From contig NZ_JADLJS010000003.1 in NCBI RefSeq assembly GCF_015680405.1, forward strand, positions 62,001 to 126,000: a stretch of DNA of 64,000 nucleotides. The letters are read 5' to 3'. How positions within the stretch are numbered: position 1 is the stretch's first letter; every line of letters starts with the position of its first letter. Source of the stretch: Pseudomonas pudica (GTDB taxonomy: Bacteria; Pseudomonadota; Gammaproteobacteria; Pseudomonadales; Pseudomonadaceae). The notes beneath the pieces were generated by a model. It saw only the letters and a list, made by a program, of their open reading frames with translations. It ran no database searches and was not told the DNA's origin. This document shows, piece after piece, positions 16,102-25,090 of the stretch. A program made the translations under genes and the position numbers.

Positions 16102-17382
16102 TTATTTACAGTAAACAGTCCAGAGCTCATCAACTCGAGTGGTAAAGCTCTGACTCATCATCTCCCGGCGCATACCCCAGCTTGGATCGACCGGCACGCT
16201 TGCCAGCCGCATCGTCCCCCTACCCCACCTAGCATTCACCGCATCGAGCACGCCCATCAACTTCTCGCTCGCCACAGGCTGAGCAGCCGCGAATAGGTCA
16301 CCGGTAATCTCGTTTGGCTGGCTGAGGTCGAGGAGCAGCACCTCCGCCTTGCTGTAACGGAAACCTTTACGGAAAACCCGCTCCACGCCCTCCTGCGCAG
16401 CCTTTGTCAGCAAACGCGTGTCATCCGTTGGGTACGGCAGTTCGACAAGAACGCCGTTGGCATACTTCGCCTCATCGGGATTGAACATGCCGGTGCGGAT
16501 GCTGACGCGTAGACGCTTGCAGAGCGACTGCTGCGCACGAAGCTTCTCGGCAGCCCTGGACGTGTAGGTCGCCACTGCCTCCTTGATAGGGGCCAGCTCA
16601 GTGAGCCGGGTACCGAACATGCGGCTGCAGCAAATTTCTTTCTTGGGGGGATCGGGCTCGTCTAGCTCCAGGCAGGTGGTACCACCAAGCTCGCGTACAG
16701 TCTTCTCCAGCACAACGCTGAACTGCTTTCTGAGCGACCAAGCGTCGGCATGTGCAAGCTCCCACGCAGTACGGATATCCATAGCCGCCAGGTGGGCGGA
16801 GAGACGACGGCCAATGCCCCAAACATCTCCTGCATCGCTCTTCTTGAGCACCCAGTTGCGCTTCAGTTCATCGCGCAGGTCTACAACGCCACCGGTATGG
16901 CTCTGCCATTTTTTGGCAGCATGATTGGCTAGCTTCGCCAAGGTCTTCGTCGAGGCAATACCGACGCCGACTGGGATGCCCGTGCGCCGGTATACCTCGA
17001 CTCGAATCTGCCTGCCCAGCCTCTCTAGATCTCCAGACATACCCGTGAGCTCAGCGAAGGCCTCGTCGATACTGTAGACCTCAGCTGCTGGCACCATGGA
17101 CTCAATGACGGTCATGACGCGCTCACTCATATCGCCGTAGAGCTCATAGTTCGACGAGCACGCCACGATGTCATGCTTACGGAGCTTGTCCTTTATCTGG
17201 AAGTACGGCTCACCCATCTTCACGAAAGGCTTGGCATCCGCCGAGCGAGCGATCACACATCCATCGTTGTTGCTCAAAACGACGACGGGCTTGCTGCGGA
17301 TATCCAGGCGAAAAACGCGCTCACAGCTGGCGTAGAAGGAATTGCAGTCGATGAGGGCGAAGACTCGCTCAGGCTTTGTCAT
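16102..17382 (-). CDS. umuC: DNA polymerase V catalytic subunit UmuC
   Basis: 426 residues from the ATG at 17382, close to the usual length of UmuC. Y-family polymerase: FALIDCNSFYASCERVF at the N-terminus provides the first metal-binding Asp, YSIDEAFAEL the second acidic pair, and IPVGVGIASTKTLAKLAN the finger region. An HhH region follows (DVWGIGRRLSAHLAAM), then the little finger. With cleaved UmuD it carries out error-prone synthesis across DNA damage. The start lies 14 bases inside the end of umuD. Such pairs (rulAB) are common on Pseudomonas plasmids and islands. No broken site is seen. Confidence 0.95.
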   Translation of the reverse strand: MTKPERVFALIDCNSFYASCERVFRLDIRSKPVVVLSNNDGCVIARSADAKPFVKMGEPYFQIKDKLRKHDIVACSSNYELYGDMSERVMTVIESMVPAAEVYSIDEAFAELTGMSGDLERLGRQIRVEVYRRTGIPVGVGIASTKTLAKLANHAAKKWQSHTGGVVDLRDELKRNWVLKKSDAGDVWGIGRRLSAHLAAMDIRTAWELAHADAWSLRKQFSVVLEKTVRELGGTTCLELDEPDPPKKEICCSRMFGTRLTELAPIKEAVATYTSRAAEKLRAQQSLCKRLRVSIRTGMFNPDEAKYANGVLVELPYPTDDTRLLTKAAQEGVERVFRKGFRYSKAEVLLLDLSQPNEITGDLFAAAQPVASEKLMGVLDAVNARWGRGTMRLASVPVDPSWGMRREMMSQSFTTRVDELWTVYCK

Positions 17383-17797
17383 GACTGCGCACGCTAAAGG
17401 TGACAACACCCCATACCTGAAGCTCTTCACCCTCCAGTAAATACCTTGATGGGTAGCGCGGATTCTCCGATTTAAGCACCACTTGACTACCGTCACGGGC
17501 AAGGCGTTTGCAGAGCGGTTCGCAGTTCACTGCGGCGATGACAATGTGGCCTGGCTCAGCCTCGATGGAGCGATCCACGATCACGAGGTCGCCCGGGTAG
17601 ATGCCGGCACCGATCATCGAGTCGCCCTCAACACGCACCAGGTAAATGTGCGGGGCGCGGACGTCGAGCAGCTCATCCAAGGAAATGCGTTTCTCCAGAT
17701 GATCCGCTGCTGGCGAGGGGAAGCCCGCAGGGACATGAAATGAGAATAGCGGGAGCTTCACTCCGCTTGGTTCAAGGGGGCCGAGGATGGTGACCAT
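17369..17797 (-). CDS. umuD: UmuD/RulA, SOS mutagenesis protease subunit
   Basis: 142 residues. The self-cleavage site is Ala24-Gly25 (VPAGFPSPA), the nucleophile is Ser60 in VEGDSMIGAG, and the general base is Lys97 in CEPLCKRL. These are the expected positions for a RecA-stimulated LexA-like peptidase. Cleaved UmuD joins UmuC to form polymerase V. A LexA box lies 16 bases upstream of the start. It forms an overlapping operon with umuC. Confidence 0.95.
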   Translation of the reverse strand: MVTILGPLEPSGVKLPLFSFHVPAGFPSPAADHLEKRISLDELLDVRAPHIYLVRVEGDSMIGAGIYPGDLVIVDRSIEAEPGHIVIAAVNCEPLCKRLARDGSQVVLKSENPRYPSRYLLEGEELQVWGVVTFSVRSHDKA

Positions 17798-17813
17798 GCC
17801 GAAAACACCTATA

Positions 17814-17829
17814 CTGTATATTCGTACAG
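17814..17829. promoter_or_regulatory. LexA (SOS) box
   Basis: CTGTATATTCGTACAG fits the gamma-proteobacterial consensus CTG-N10-CAG with the AT-rich core, just upstream of umuD. Confidence 0.9.
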
Positions 17830-18034
17830 TAAAGCGTTTTCACCGGATTTGGTCAATCTAGAGCAGAGCAGATTAGATGGCCGGCACCTCAATCTCCTTT
17901 GGCAAGGGAGGGCCGTCGCCCATAGCGAACGCTTGGTTTAGTATCAAGTCAGTCGCGTTGCGCCCACTGCCCACGCGCTACGCTTAGTCAGGCTCAACGA
18001 AAAAGATACGCAATTAGGACGGAGGGCGGGCTGT

Positions 18035-19171
18035 ATGCGGTTGTCGACATTCATCACTCAGCACATGGACACCATCCTCCAGGCCTGGGAGGACTTTGCT
18101 CGTACCGTTGAGTTACCTCGCGAACCGCTCAGTGACAAAGGCTTGAGAAATCATGCTGCCTTTATCCTGCAAGCCGTGGCTCGCGATATGGATACGCCGC
18201 AAAGCTTGCAGCAGGAGATCGACAAATCTCAGGGCTTAGGCCCATCTGTTGTGGAAGAAAGCGCTGCTGAGACACATGCTGCACTTCGCTTTCTGGATGG
18301 ATTCACCCTCGATCAGATGGTGTCCGAATACAGAGCCCTCAGATCTAGCGTGCTAAGACTTTGGCTTTCACAGGGAGCCTCACTCGATCAAGCGGATCGA
18401 GTACCCGAAATCATCCGTTTCAACGAAGCTATCGACCAGGCGCTCGTCGAGTCCATCGCATCCTATGGCAAGGCTGTCGATACCACACGCAAAATGGTGC
18501 TGGGGGTACTGGGTCACGATCTTCGATCACCACTAACGGCCATTAAAATGGGAGCGGCCCTGCTTACCAAAGCGAAGCAGTGGGGAGAGCGTGAACAGAG
18601 CTTGGCGGTGCAGATCGACACCAGTGCCGAGCGCGCCAATCAGTTGGTAAATGATCTGCTGGATCTCGCCAGATGTAACCTAGGCCTAGGCATCACGGTA
18701 CAACGTCAGGATATCAATCTGACTTCGTTGTGTGCCAGGGTGGTACAAGAGGTCTGCTTCGCCCATCCACAGGTTAACGTCGTTTTCGAACGTACCGATG
18801 CACTGGCGGCGAGCGTCGATCCGCTACGCATGAGTCAGGTGATATCCAATCTGATGGTAAATGCCATACGACACGGGGATGTTGAGCGACCAATCCGAGT
18901 AGGTGCAACCTGCGTTGAGAACATGGCCGTAATTGAGGTACATAACTGGGGAAAACCAATCTCTGCCGAGCAGATCACTTACCTGTTTGATCCTGAAGCA
19001 CGCCTGACACGCGCAAGTCGTGCTGGCGGTGAGCAGAGCCAAGGTTTAGGGCTAGGTTTGTTCATAGCCAAGGAAATTACAGCCAGCCATGCCGGCACCA
19101 TTCATGTTGTATCTAGTCCTGAGCAAGGCACGACTTTTAGGGTGAGTTTTCCGAGACAGCCAACGACATAA
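18035..19171 (+). CDS. sensor histidine kinase with RsbRD-like N-terminus
   Basis: 378 residues, GGAGGGCGGG before the ATG. No membrane segment. Residues about 5-140 resemble the RsbRD/phytochrome-kinase N-terminal helical domain. The HisKA box has His161 (VLGVLGHDLRSPLTAIK), followed by a HATPase domain with SNLMVNAIRHG (N box) and SQGLGLGLFIAKEI (G box). It should autophosphorylate and pass phosphate to a response regulator. No full regulator is adjacent, but receiver-only proteins lie at 22.5 and 24.7 kb. The signal is unknown. Confidence 0.85.
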   Translation: MRLSTFITQHMDTILQAWEDFARTVELPREPLSDKGLRNHAAFILQAVARDMDTPQSLQQEIDKSQGLGPSVVEESAAETHAALRFLDGFTLDQMVSEYRALRSSVLRLWLSQGASLDQADRVPEIIRFNEAIDQALVESIASYGKAVDTTRKMVLGVLGHDLRSPLTAIKMGAALLTKAKQWGEREQSLAVQIDTSAERANQLVNDLLDLARCNLGLGITVQRQDINLTSLCARVVQEVCFAHPQVNVVFERTDALAASVDPLRMSQVISNLMVNAIRHGDVERPIRVGATCVENMAVIEVHNWGKPISAEQITYLFDPEARLTRASRAGGEQSQGLGLGLFIAKEITASHAGTIHVVSSPEQGTTFRVSFPRQPTT

Positions 19172-19303
19172 GCCCTCCCACTTTAACAAGCGAAAGCTTG
19201 CTCTTTGACTTTGGAGAGAAACCTTAAGGTTAGCTGGGTCGAAAGCCGTCGCTTGCCTGCGCTGCCGGGAGACTGGCCCAGAAAAACTATTTTGGTGACT
19301 AAC

Positions 19304-19332
19304 GAAAAAAAGCCCGCGCTTTGGGCACGGGC
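19304..19332 (-). terminator. rho-independent terminator of the PepSY gene
   Basis: On the minus strand GCCCGTGC-loop-GCGCGGGC (one mismatch) is followed by seven T, 27 bases after the stop of the gene at 19359-19631. Confidence 0.8.
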
Positions 19333-19358
19333 CGCTCAGAGAGCAAGACCCGCCCTGA

Positions 19359-19631
19359 TCAGTTATCCAGTTCGTCTTTGATAATCTTGCCGTCGTGCGG
19401 ATCAACCTGGAATTCGTATTGCTTGCCATCACCCTTGATCCCCTCGCCTTCCCAATGACCATCGTCGGCTTCGATCTTGGTAATCTGGGTGTAGCCTGCG
19501 CCTTTCAAGGTGGCCTCAGCCTGATCCTTGTTCACCTTCCAATCAGCACCGGGCGTATCAGCCCATGCCGAAGTAGCCCCCATAGCACCAACTAATGCCA
19601 GGCCAGTGAACACTCGAGTCATCGCTTTCAT
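19359..19631 (-). CDS. small periplasmic PepSY-domain protein
   Basis: 90 residues from the ATG at 19631 (AAGGA 8 bases before). A Sec signal peptide with the cleavage motif SAWA-DTP is followed by a single PepSY-like unit: TLKGAGYTQITKIEADDGHW and YEFQVDPHDGKIIKDE. Such proteins are exported. The related YpeB/PepSY domains inhibit proteases or sense ions. The gene is monocistronic and ends in a good terminator. Confidence 0.8.
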   Translation of the reverse strand: MKAMTRVFTGLALVGAMGATSAWADTPGADWKVNKDQAEATLKGAGYTQITKIEADDGHWEGEGIKGDGKQYEFQVDPHDGKIIKDELDN

Positions 19632-19688
19632 CGCTAACATCCTTTTTTATGACAGTTAACGATCTGACCCGAACGCTGATCTTGACGT

Positions 19689-20123
19689 TCAGTTTGTGTT
19701 GAAAGCCGACACTGATTGCGGGCGCCCATCATGGTGAACGAGCTCTTGGAGGTCTCGTGAAAGCAAAGCAGCGGCTGTGGGCTTCAGCATGGTTGAGCTC
19801 AAGTCCTCCCAACAAGCCCACTTACAGGCGACGATGCCTCTGCCAAGCACGACGCTGCAACTGTCAGGTAAATCAGTCGCAAAAATGTGGTGAAGAACGT
19901 TGCCCACCTCGACGGTGCCCACAGCTTTTAAGCCTGAGCAATGAAGCGCGAGAGCCTTCCAAAGCTCGCGAGCAGCGGCAACGATTGGCGCCTCACCGGG
20001 CGCAAGCACGCCGCTTGGAAACTTCCATTTAGCACCCTTCCTGCGGACAAGTAGAACCTTGTCGTTTCGTGAGCAGATGATCGTGGCCTTAGCTCTGGGC
20101 GGGTGATGCTTGGCGACGCTCAT
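19689..20123 (-). CDS. Nudix-fold protein with degenerate catalytic box
   Basis: 144 residues from the ATG at 20123 (AGGTG upstream); a start at 20153 is possible. The strands KATIICSRNDKVLLVRRKG and WKFPSGVLAPGE lead into a Nudix helix: G-x5-E-x7-RE is kept, but the metal-binding EE of REUxEExGU is replaced (RELWKALAL). Hydrolysis of nucleoside diphosphate derivatives is therefore doubtful. It may be a binding or regulatory relic. It is alone in its transcription unit. Confidence 0.65.
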   Translation of the reverse strand: MSVAKHHPPRAKATIICSRNDKVLLVRRKGAKWKFPSGVLAPGEAPIVAAARELWKALALHCSGLKAVGTVEVGNVLHHIFATDLPDSCSVVLGRGIVACKWACWEDLSSTMLKPTAAALLSRDLQELVHHDGRPQSVSAFNTN

Positions 20124-20276
20124 GAGGGATCGCACCTGAAGAATGCGCGACATCCTGAACGCAGGGGCGGGCTTCCGTATGCTGATGACACCAACGTTCG
20201 GAAACGAGTTCAGGTCATCCGTCGGCGCTCGGAAATGGGGGTTAGAGATCATAGTGCTCGGTGTCACTACGAATCT

Positions 20277-20567
20277 TCAGCCATGGCCTACACACCTAGA
20301 TCCAGCTCCTTCAAAGCCCAACTCGCGCCCGATATAGCTTGAGTCACCTTCTGTACAGGTTGATCCGCTCGCGCCGAATTGGTTGTTGCGACGGGCACAT
20401 TCGTAATCCGCCTCGGCACGAGTAGGGAAATTCAAAACCAACCTGGTTTTGCTGTGGTTATCGTAGAGGTCGAAGCCTGCCCCAGAAGCATTGGGAACTC
20501 CGATGCGGCGAGGAAAAATCTCCTTTTCCGTGGGTACAGCGGGAACCACGACAAAGCGCATCTGCAT
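20277..20567 (-). CDS. hypothetical protein
   Basis: 96 residues from the ATG at 20567 (GAGGG before it). The middle FDLYDNHSKTRLVLNFPTRA and AEADYECARRNNQ looks like a genuine folded protein. The Gly/Ser-rich tail may be disordered. Not recognised. Confidence 0.5.
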   Translation of the reverse strand: MQMRFVVVPAVPTEKEIFPRRIGVPNASGAGFDLYDNHSKTRLVLNFPTRAEADYECARRNNQFGASGSTCTEGDSSYIGRELGFEGAGSRCVGHG

Positions 20568-20880
20568 GATCATCCCTCATCTAGCATGACCTAAGTATTA
20601 GTCTCCTTGTGCAGAAACCTCAAGACTACTCATGCTGCATGGCTGAGTTCACCGGCAAGCATCCACTGGAGCCGCCGCGCTTGTGGAATTAGGACAGGCA
20701 CGGCTCATGGGCAATGATCATGCGTATGAAAGCTATTGGGGCAGTTCCAGCCTGGATGGCACCTAAAAATCACGAGAGTCATGTTTGAGCATGCACTGGA
20801 ATGTCCTGAAATGATTGAGAACACCGACCTAGACGAAACGGACTAAGCTCGCTTGAAGGAGATGTAATCAGGAGGCAAGG
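20568..20880. other. gap without a convincing gene
   Basis: About 310 bases. Only very short frames are present, e.g. 21 codons at 20781-20846. The last 11 bases carry the AGGAGG site of the gene at 20881. No terminator or repeat is seen. Confidence 0.5.
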
Positions 20881-21171
20881 ATGCGACATCCAGGAACAGT
20901 ATTTTGGGCAGGGGCTGATCCAGCCCTGCAGCACCATTCCCACGATGAATAGCTAGATGACGGAGCCAAACTCGATATTCAGGTTCGGCTCTCCCGCGCT
21001 GGGAACACTCAGTTGTTTATAGGGATCTATGAACGCTCGGGCTTGGCAAGGATTGAGGAAGCCTATGCAAAACGCCCCGGTGAATCGGTGACTCGAGCCA
21101 TGGCGTGGGGTGCTCGCCGGGGTCGTGCGCTGGCTCCATCCACCTTGGAGCCAAAGCAGCACATGGGTTAG
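20881..21171 (+). pseudogene. small conserved gene interrupted by an in-frame TAG
   Basis: The ATG at 20881 follows an ideal AGGAGG. The frame reads MRHPGTVFWAGADPALQ...HDE, then TAG at 20950-20952, then LDDGAKLDIQVRLSRAG and on to TAG at 21169. It aligns codon by codon across the stop with the intact gene at 21507-21734 (HDET-LDDGTTMDIQVRLSRTG). So this is a nonsense mutation, a sequencing error or a readthrough gene. The good ribosome site and preserved downstream frame argue for recent loss or continued use. The next gene's ribosome site overlaps the final stop. Confidence 0.7.
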
Positions 21172-21182
21172 GAGGATAGGCA

Positions 21183-21410
21183 TTGGTTGATCAGCTGGCC
21201 CACTTGGACGCTAAGATCGCGTTCCTAGATCAGGTAGCTGCCGAGCTGGAGCGCCAGGTTGGGCCCAGCCCTGTGACTCGCACTCTGGTCATCGCCTGGC
21301 TCACCGAGTGGGTGAAGAAGCCGGGCGGATTGAAACCCGATTTGCCTCACCTACCTCAGTCTCTCAAAGCGGAATATGCCGCCTGGACTCATCAAGCCGT
21401 GGATCGCTGA
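21183..21410 (+). CDS. small hypothetical protein
   Basis: 75 residues from a TTG start, 7 bases after AGGAGG, which itself overlaps the stop of the preceding gene. Helical N-terminus (LAHLDAKIAFLDQVAAELE), then TRTLVIAWLTEWVKK. It would be co-expressed with the interrupted gene upstream. Not recognised. Confidence 0.5.
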   Translation: MVDQLAHLDAKIAFLDQVAAELERQVGPSPVTRTLVIAWLTEWVKKPGGLKPDLPHLPQSLKAEYAAWTHQAVDR

Positions 21411-21506
21411 GAAAATTGCGCCCCACGGCTTCCAGCAGTGTGTTCAAGCAAGCCGTTGCGAAGGCTGGTTTCGCTCGGTAGCAAGGCACCTCGCACGGCC
21501 AACACC

Positions 21507-21734
21507 CTAGGCCAGAGCCCTGGTCATTGACTCTCCTGGGCGTGTGTCGAAGGCCTCCTCATGCAGCGCCATACCGCTAAAGGCATACACGCCTATGAAC
21601 ATTTGCGTGCTGCCCGTTCGCGATAACCGCACTTGGATATCCATCGTCGTACCGTCGTCCAGCGTCTCATCGTGAGTTCGGTGATGAAGCGTCGGATCTG
21701 ACCATTTCCAGAAAATGTCACCGCGTATGCGCAT
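21507..21734 (-). CDS. small conserved protein, intact paralogue of the gene at 20881
   Basis: 75 residues, AGGAGG 5 bases before the ATG. Short beta-rich protein: IFWKWSDPTLHH, MDIQVRLSRTGSTQMFIGVY, EEAFDTRPGESMTRAL. It lies in opposite orientation to its paralogue 340 bases away, so the pair arose by inverted duplication or separate acquisition. No function known. Confidence 0.65.
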   Translation of the reverse strand: MRIRGDIFWKWSDPTLHHRTHDETLDDGTTMDIQVRLSRTGSTQMFIGVYAFSGMALHEEAFDTRPGESMTRALA

Positions 21735-21865
21735 GCCGCCCTCCTACGACTTTAGTCTTATGCCAGGGTGTCTGTACCATAGCGCAACTGAGCGGCAACG
21801 CATCCCCGCCGAGCGGAAAAGTCGTAGCAAGATGTCGAGATGTGACGTATGCAATGTCAATGCCT

Positions 21866-22264
21866 TCAGCAAAACTCGGTATGACCAAGAATCTTGAAAG
21901 CTTTCCGAAGATTGCTCCTCAACGCCGACCGGCACCACTCCCCCATAGCCAAGAGCGTGGCATGAGATTGGAGACGAGCTCGATCTAACACCACCTGCCC
22001 CCCGCGTTTCCTCATCAAAAATTTCGCTAGTTGCTCTTTAACGACGCTTCCGTCCTGGGCACAGGGCAGCTTGACTTCCAGTCCCCCGACCTGCGCATGG
22101 ACGGAGATCCGCCTGGCACAGAGGGTGTCAAAGGCACAACGTAACAATTCACGGACGACACGGCGTTCTTTGGCTGAGCCTTCGTCAGCCACCGCCGCCA
22201 GGCAGGCCGCTACGAGTACCTCTGCCACCAATTGCTCGGCTTGTTCAACATTCTGACGCTGCAT
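21866..22264 (-). CDS. hypothetical protein
   Basis: 132 residues, AAGGA 7 bases before the ATG. The N-terminal half is helical (VEQAEQLVAEVLVAACLAAV, then ERRVVRELLRCAFDTLC), followed by a short beta-like section ISVHAQVGGLEVKLP and a basic tail with RKRGG. No domain recognised. It stands alone before a 270-base gap that holds no evident gene. Confidence 0.5.
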   Translation of the reverse strand: MQRQNVEQAEQLVAEVLVAACLAAVADEGSAKERRVVRELLRCAFDTLCARRISVHAQVGGLEVKLPCAQDGSVVKEQLAKFLMRKRGGQVVLDRARLQSHATLLAMGEWCRSALRSNLRKAFKILGHTEFC

Positions 22265-22531
22265 AACAAATCCTTGCCCTGAAACACGGCTAGTCCTTAG
22301 GCCGCTTCACGCTTTCATGCCGCTACGTTGCATCACCACAGCGGCTCATGAGCCCCTCGATTGGAGTTCTCTGGCGGAAGCTGGTTCACCTTGAGTGTGC
22401 CTACGAAGCGAACTGAATTTTCTGAGTAACCGCGATGTCGTAGTGATGGCGTGCTGCTACGTCTCGCTGAAATTCAGCAGATAGACCTGGATGTCTCTCC
22501 CTTCCAGCAGCCGCTCTCCCGAGTATGAGTA

Positions 22532-22969
22532 ATGACAGAGCTGCACCCCGTCGCAAAAAAAGACCATCATGCCGTCCTCATCGTTGAGGACGAACCCTTG
22601 ATTCGAGAGCTTTTGACCCTCTATCTGGAAGATTGGGGTGCCGTTGTCACAGCGGTGGCTACCGCTGATGCCGGTAAGTTGGAGTTAATGAAACAAGACT
22701 GGGCGTTGCTGCTCACGGACGTGCAAACGCCGGGCTTGCTGAATGGAGTCGACCTCGCCTGGATCGCTAACCAGCTAAATCCTGAGATTCGCCTCATCGT
22801 AATGAGTGGCTACTACGACTTCGTAGCTCGCGCTCTCCCTGACAATGCGCTGTTCTTGCCTAAGCCCTGGCCGGTAACCAAGCTCCAGGAAGTAATTTTT
22901 GACCAGCTATCAAAACTAGCAACGGCTGAGCCGGGGGACGTATTCAATCGCCTGGTTTCTACAGTTTGA
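22532..22969 (+). CDS. receiver-only response regulator (CheY/CpdR-like)
   Basis: 145 residues, one REC domain: acidic pocket ED at 19-21, phospho-acceptor Asp63 (LLLTDVQTPG), Lys111 in LFLPKPW. No output domain, so it works through protein contacts, probably as a phosphate relay or kinase partner. Its 3' end overlaps by 11 bases the end of the convergent HWE kinase. It shares the KPW signature with the receivers at 24690 and 25091. Confidence 0.85.
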   Translation: MTELHPVAKKDHHAVLIVEDEPLIRELLTLYLEDWGAVVTAVATADAGKLELMKQDWALLLTDVQTPGLLNGVDLAWIANQLNPEIRLIVMSGYYDFVARALPDNALFLPKPWPVTKLQEVIFDQLSKLATAEPGDVFNRLVSTV

Positions 22970-24506
22970 AGCGGACGTGGATACAGCTTTTACGATCTGT
23001 CCGATCCACCTCAACAGCCGCGCTGCCGTAGCCGGAATAACTTTTGACCAAGCGCATGCCGAGGCCAGTGCCCGTCGGCTTAGGGTAATTATCAGGGAAG
23101 CCATCGCCTTCATCCCTGACAGTGAGTAAGGCATGGTCGCCGGCATGCTTGACGGTCACCTCGATGGCGCCCTTGCCGTACTTGAGGGCATTGGTGATCA
23201 GTTCAGAAATGACCAGTCCCAAGGGCGCCATTCTTTCTGGGGGCAAGACGAAATCGTCAGCCTCCAGCACAATTTTTCGGTCGGCCAAGGCTCTGCCCAG
23301 ATCCCCCAGCAGCGCATTGAGGTAGTCACGAGCGCGTAGATCCTGGTCTTCGGCAGCTTGATAGAGCCGCTCGTGAACCGTTGCAATGGTCACCACTCGG
23401 CCTGCGGCGGTTTCAAGTTGCAATTTGACCGCTACATCAGACGTGAGATTGGCCTGCAGCAACAGCAGTGTGTTTACCAGGTGAAGGCTGTTCTTGACGC
23501 GATGGTGGATCTCTTCGAGATAGAGGTCGCTTCGGTTTTGCTTGCTATTCTGAGCATCGATGAGCGACAGCAATTGAGCTTCATATTGATGACGCTCGGT
23601 GATATCTCGCGATACGGCAATCATTCGCTCGACCTTGCCGTCCGCTCCGAGGATCGGCGCCACCGTCACGTCCCACCATTTTGGATCATCTGCAGAGATA
23701 GGGTGATAGGCCTCGAATCGAGCGGTTTCCGCGACGCTTACTTTTCCCATAGCCTCGCACACAAGTGAGCGAGATTCCTCGGGCCACAAGTCTTGCCACC
23801 GCTGGCCTTTCACGTCCGCCAGCTGGGTAGCCAGGAAGAGTAGCCCCGTTTCGTTCATGAACTCCATTTCGCCGCTTGAAGTCAGGATCTCGACCCAGTC
23901 TGGACTCGCGTTCAGAAGTGTTTCCGAATACGGGTCGGGAAGAGCGATATCTGTTCCCGCAGATATTCGCTCAAGGGCCATGGAAATTACGTTCGAGATA
24001 CCCTCCAAAAATACAAGATCGCTCTCTACGAAATCGTCCCCGTCACTGCTATCAGCTTCGAGAACGCCAAAGGGGCTAAGCACGCCCCGGATCGGTACGT
24101 TGATAGCCCGTTCGATTCCGTATTTTTTTAGCAACTCCGGTGTTCGGAAGCGGTTCTCCATGCCCAGATGGTTCGAGAGCACTGGCCTGTAGGTAGCCAA
24201 TGCATAGCCTGCCGGGCTTGCTTCATCAGCACCCACAGTAGCCTGACCGATGTCAGAAGCGTCCCAGCCCACGCCGTGTGACAAGATGAACCCTTCCCCC
24301 TCCTCTGCCGGCTGCAGCACCTTGGCGAAGCGAGTGCTCATCCCTTCAGCGACGACTTCACAGGCATGGGTCAACAACACATCCAGGTCAGTCACTTTCA
24401 AGGACATCACGCCGAACTCCACCACCAGTTCATGTTGGCGGTGCAGGCGAATGTGGGTCTTCTTCAAGGCCGCTCGGATAGTTTCGTCAACTGGTAGTTG
24501 CTGCAT
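22959..24506 (-). CDS. GAF-PAS-HWE/HisKA_2 sensor histidine kinase
   Basis: 515 residues from the ATG at 24506 (AAGGGAAG before it). GAF domain (about 30-185; ACEVVAEGM..., YGIERAINVPIRG). PAS domain (about 195-305; WVEILTSSGEMEFMNETG, WWDVTVAPILGADG). HisKA_2/HWE dimerisation segment with IHHRVKNSLHLV (His 334/335). HATPase with SELITNALKYG and DEGDGFPDN. Cytosolic, no membrane segment, so it likely senses an internal small molecule or light/redox cue. Its phosphate should go to the neighbouring receiver-only proteins. Confidence 0.9.
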   Translation of the reverse strand: MQQLPVDETIRAALKKTHIRLHRQHELVVEFGVMSLKVTDLDVLLTHACEVVAEGMSTRFAKVLQPAEEGEGFILSHGVGWDASDIGQATVGADEASPAGYALATYRPVLSNHLGMENRFRTPELLKKYGIERAINVPIRGVLSPFGVLEADSSDGDDFVESDLVFLEGISNVISMALERISAGTDIALPDPYSETLLNASPDWVEILTSSGEMEFMNETGLLFLATQLADVKGQRWQDLWPEESRSLVCEAMGKVSVAETARFEAYHPISADDPKWWDVTVAPILGADGKVERMIAVSRDITERHQYEAQLLSLIDAQNSKQNRSDLYLEEIHHRVKNSLHLVNTLLLLQANLTSDVAVKLQLETAAGRVVTIATVHERLYQAAEDQDLRARDYLNALLGDLGRALADRKIVLEADDFVLPPERMAPLGLVISELITNALKYGKGAIEVTVKHAGDHALLTVRDEGDGFPDNYPKPTGTGLGMRLVKSYSGYGSAAVEVDRTDRKSCIHVRFKL

Positions 24507-24689
24507 GGTCTTCCCTTCAGATTGACGGTATTCGCCCCGAAACCCGAGCAGAGCGTGAAGGCGGTTCGCTTGTCGCCTTCCTAAGATAGCCGCTAATCCC
24601 AAGCGACGCTTGGCGCACCACTCATCGCTTCGGAGCAACGTCGTATGGCCGGGAGGCCCTAACGCATACCAGAAGCGAGCTAACGACGC

Positions 24690-25067
24690 ATGACCAAAAC
24701 CATTTTGATCGTAGAAGACGACGAGCTACTCAGAGATCTCACCGCAGAGAGTCTCTCGTCACTTTTCGCAGTAACCATTACGTCCACTGCAAATGCTGAC
24801 GAGGCGCTTCACCACCTTTCACATGAAGAAACCCCTGCCTTGGTAATGACTGATATCAACATGCCTGGTCGCATGGACGGATTAGGCCTGGCGCACGTCA
24901 TTTGGCGCAGATGGCCTACCCTACCCGTGATTTTGACGTCAGGACACGCAATCATCGATACCCAATTACTTCCCGTGAGGGCGGCATTTCTGCCCAAACC
25001 GTGGGGGATTACCGATCTGGCCTCGCTGATTAACAAGCTGGTAACCCTGCCGGCCAGCGAGGCTTAA
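24690..25067 (+). CDS. receiver-only response regulator
   Basis: 125 residues, single REC domain: acidic residues EDDE at 9-12, Asp55 in LVMTDINMPG, Thr/Ser in VILTSGH, Lys103 in FLPKPWG. It is divergent from the HWE kinase gene, sharing its upstream region, and is the most likely direct phosphate acceptor. Confidence 0.85.
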   Translation: MTKTILIVEDDELLRDLTAESLSSLFAVTITSTANADEALHHLSHEETPALVMTDINMPGRMDGLGLAHVIWRRWPTLPVILTSGHAIIDTQLLPVRAAFLPKPWGITDLASLINKLVTLPASEA

Positions 25068-25090
25068 GCAAACCATGGGAGCGCAGATGA

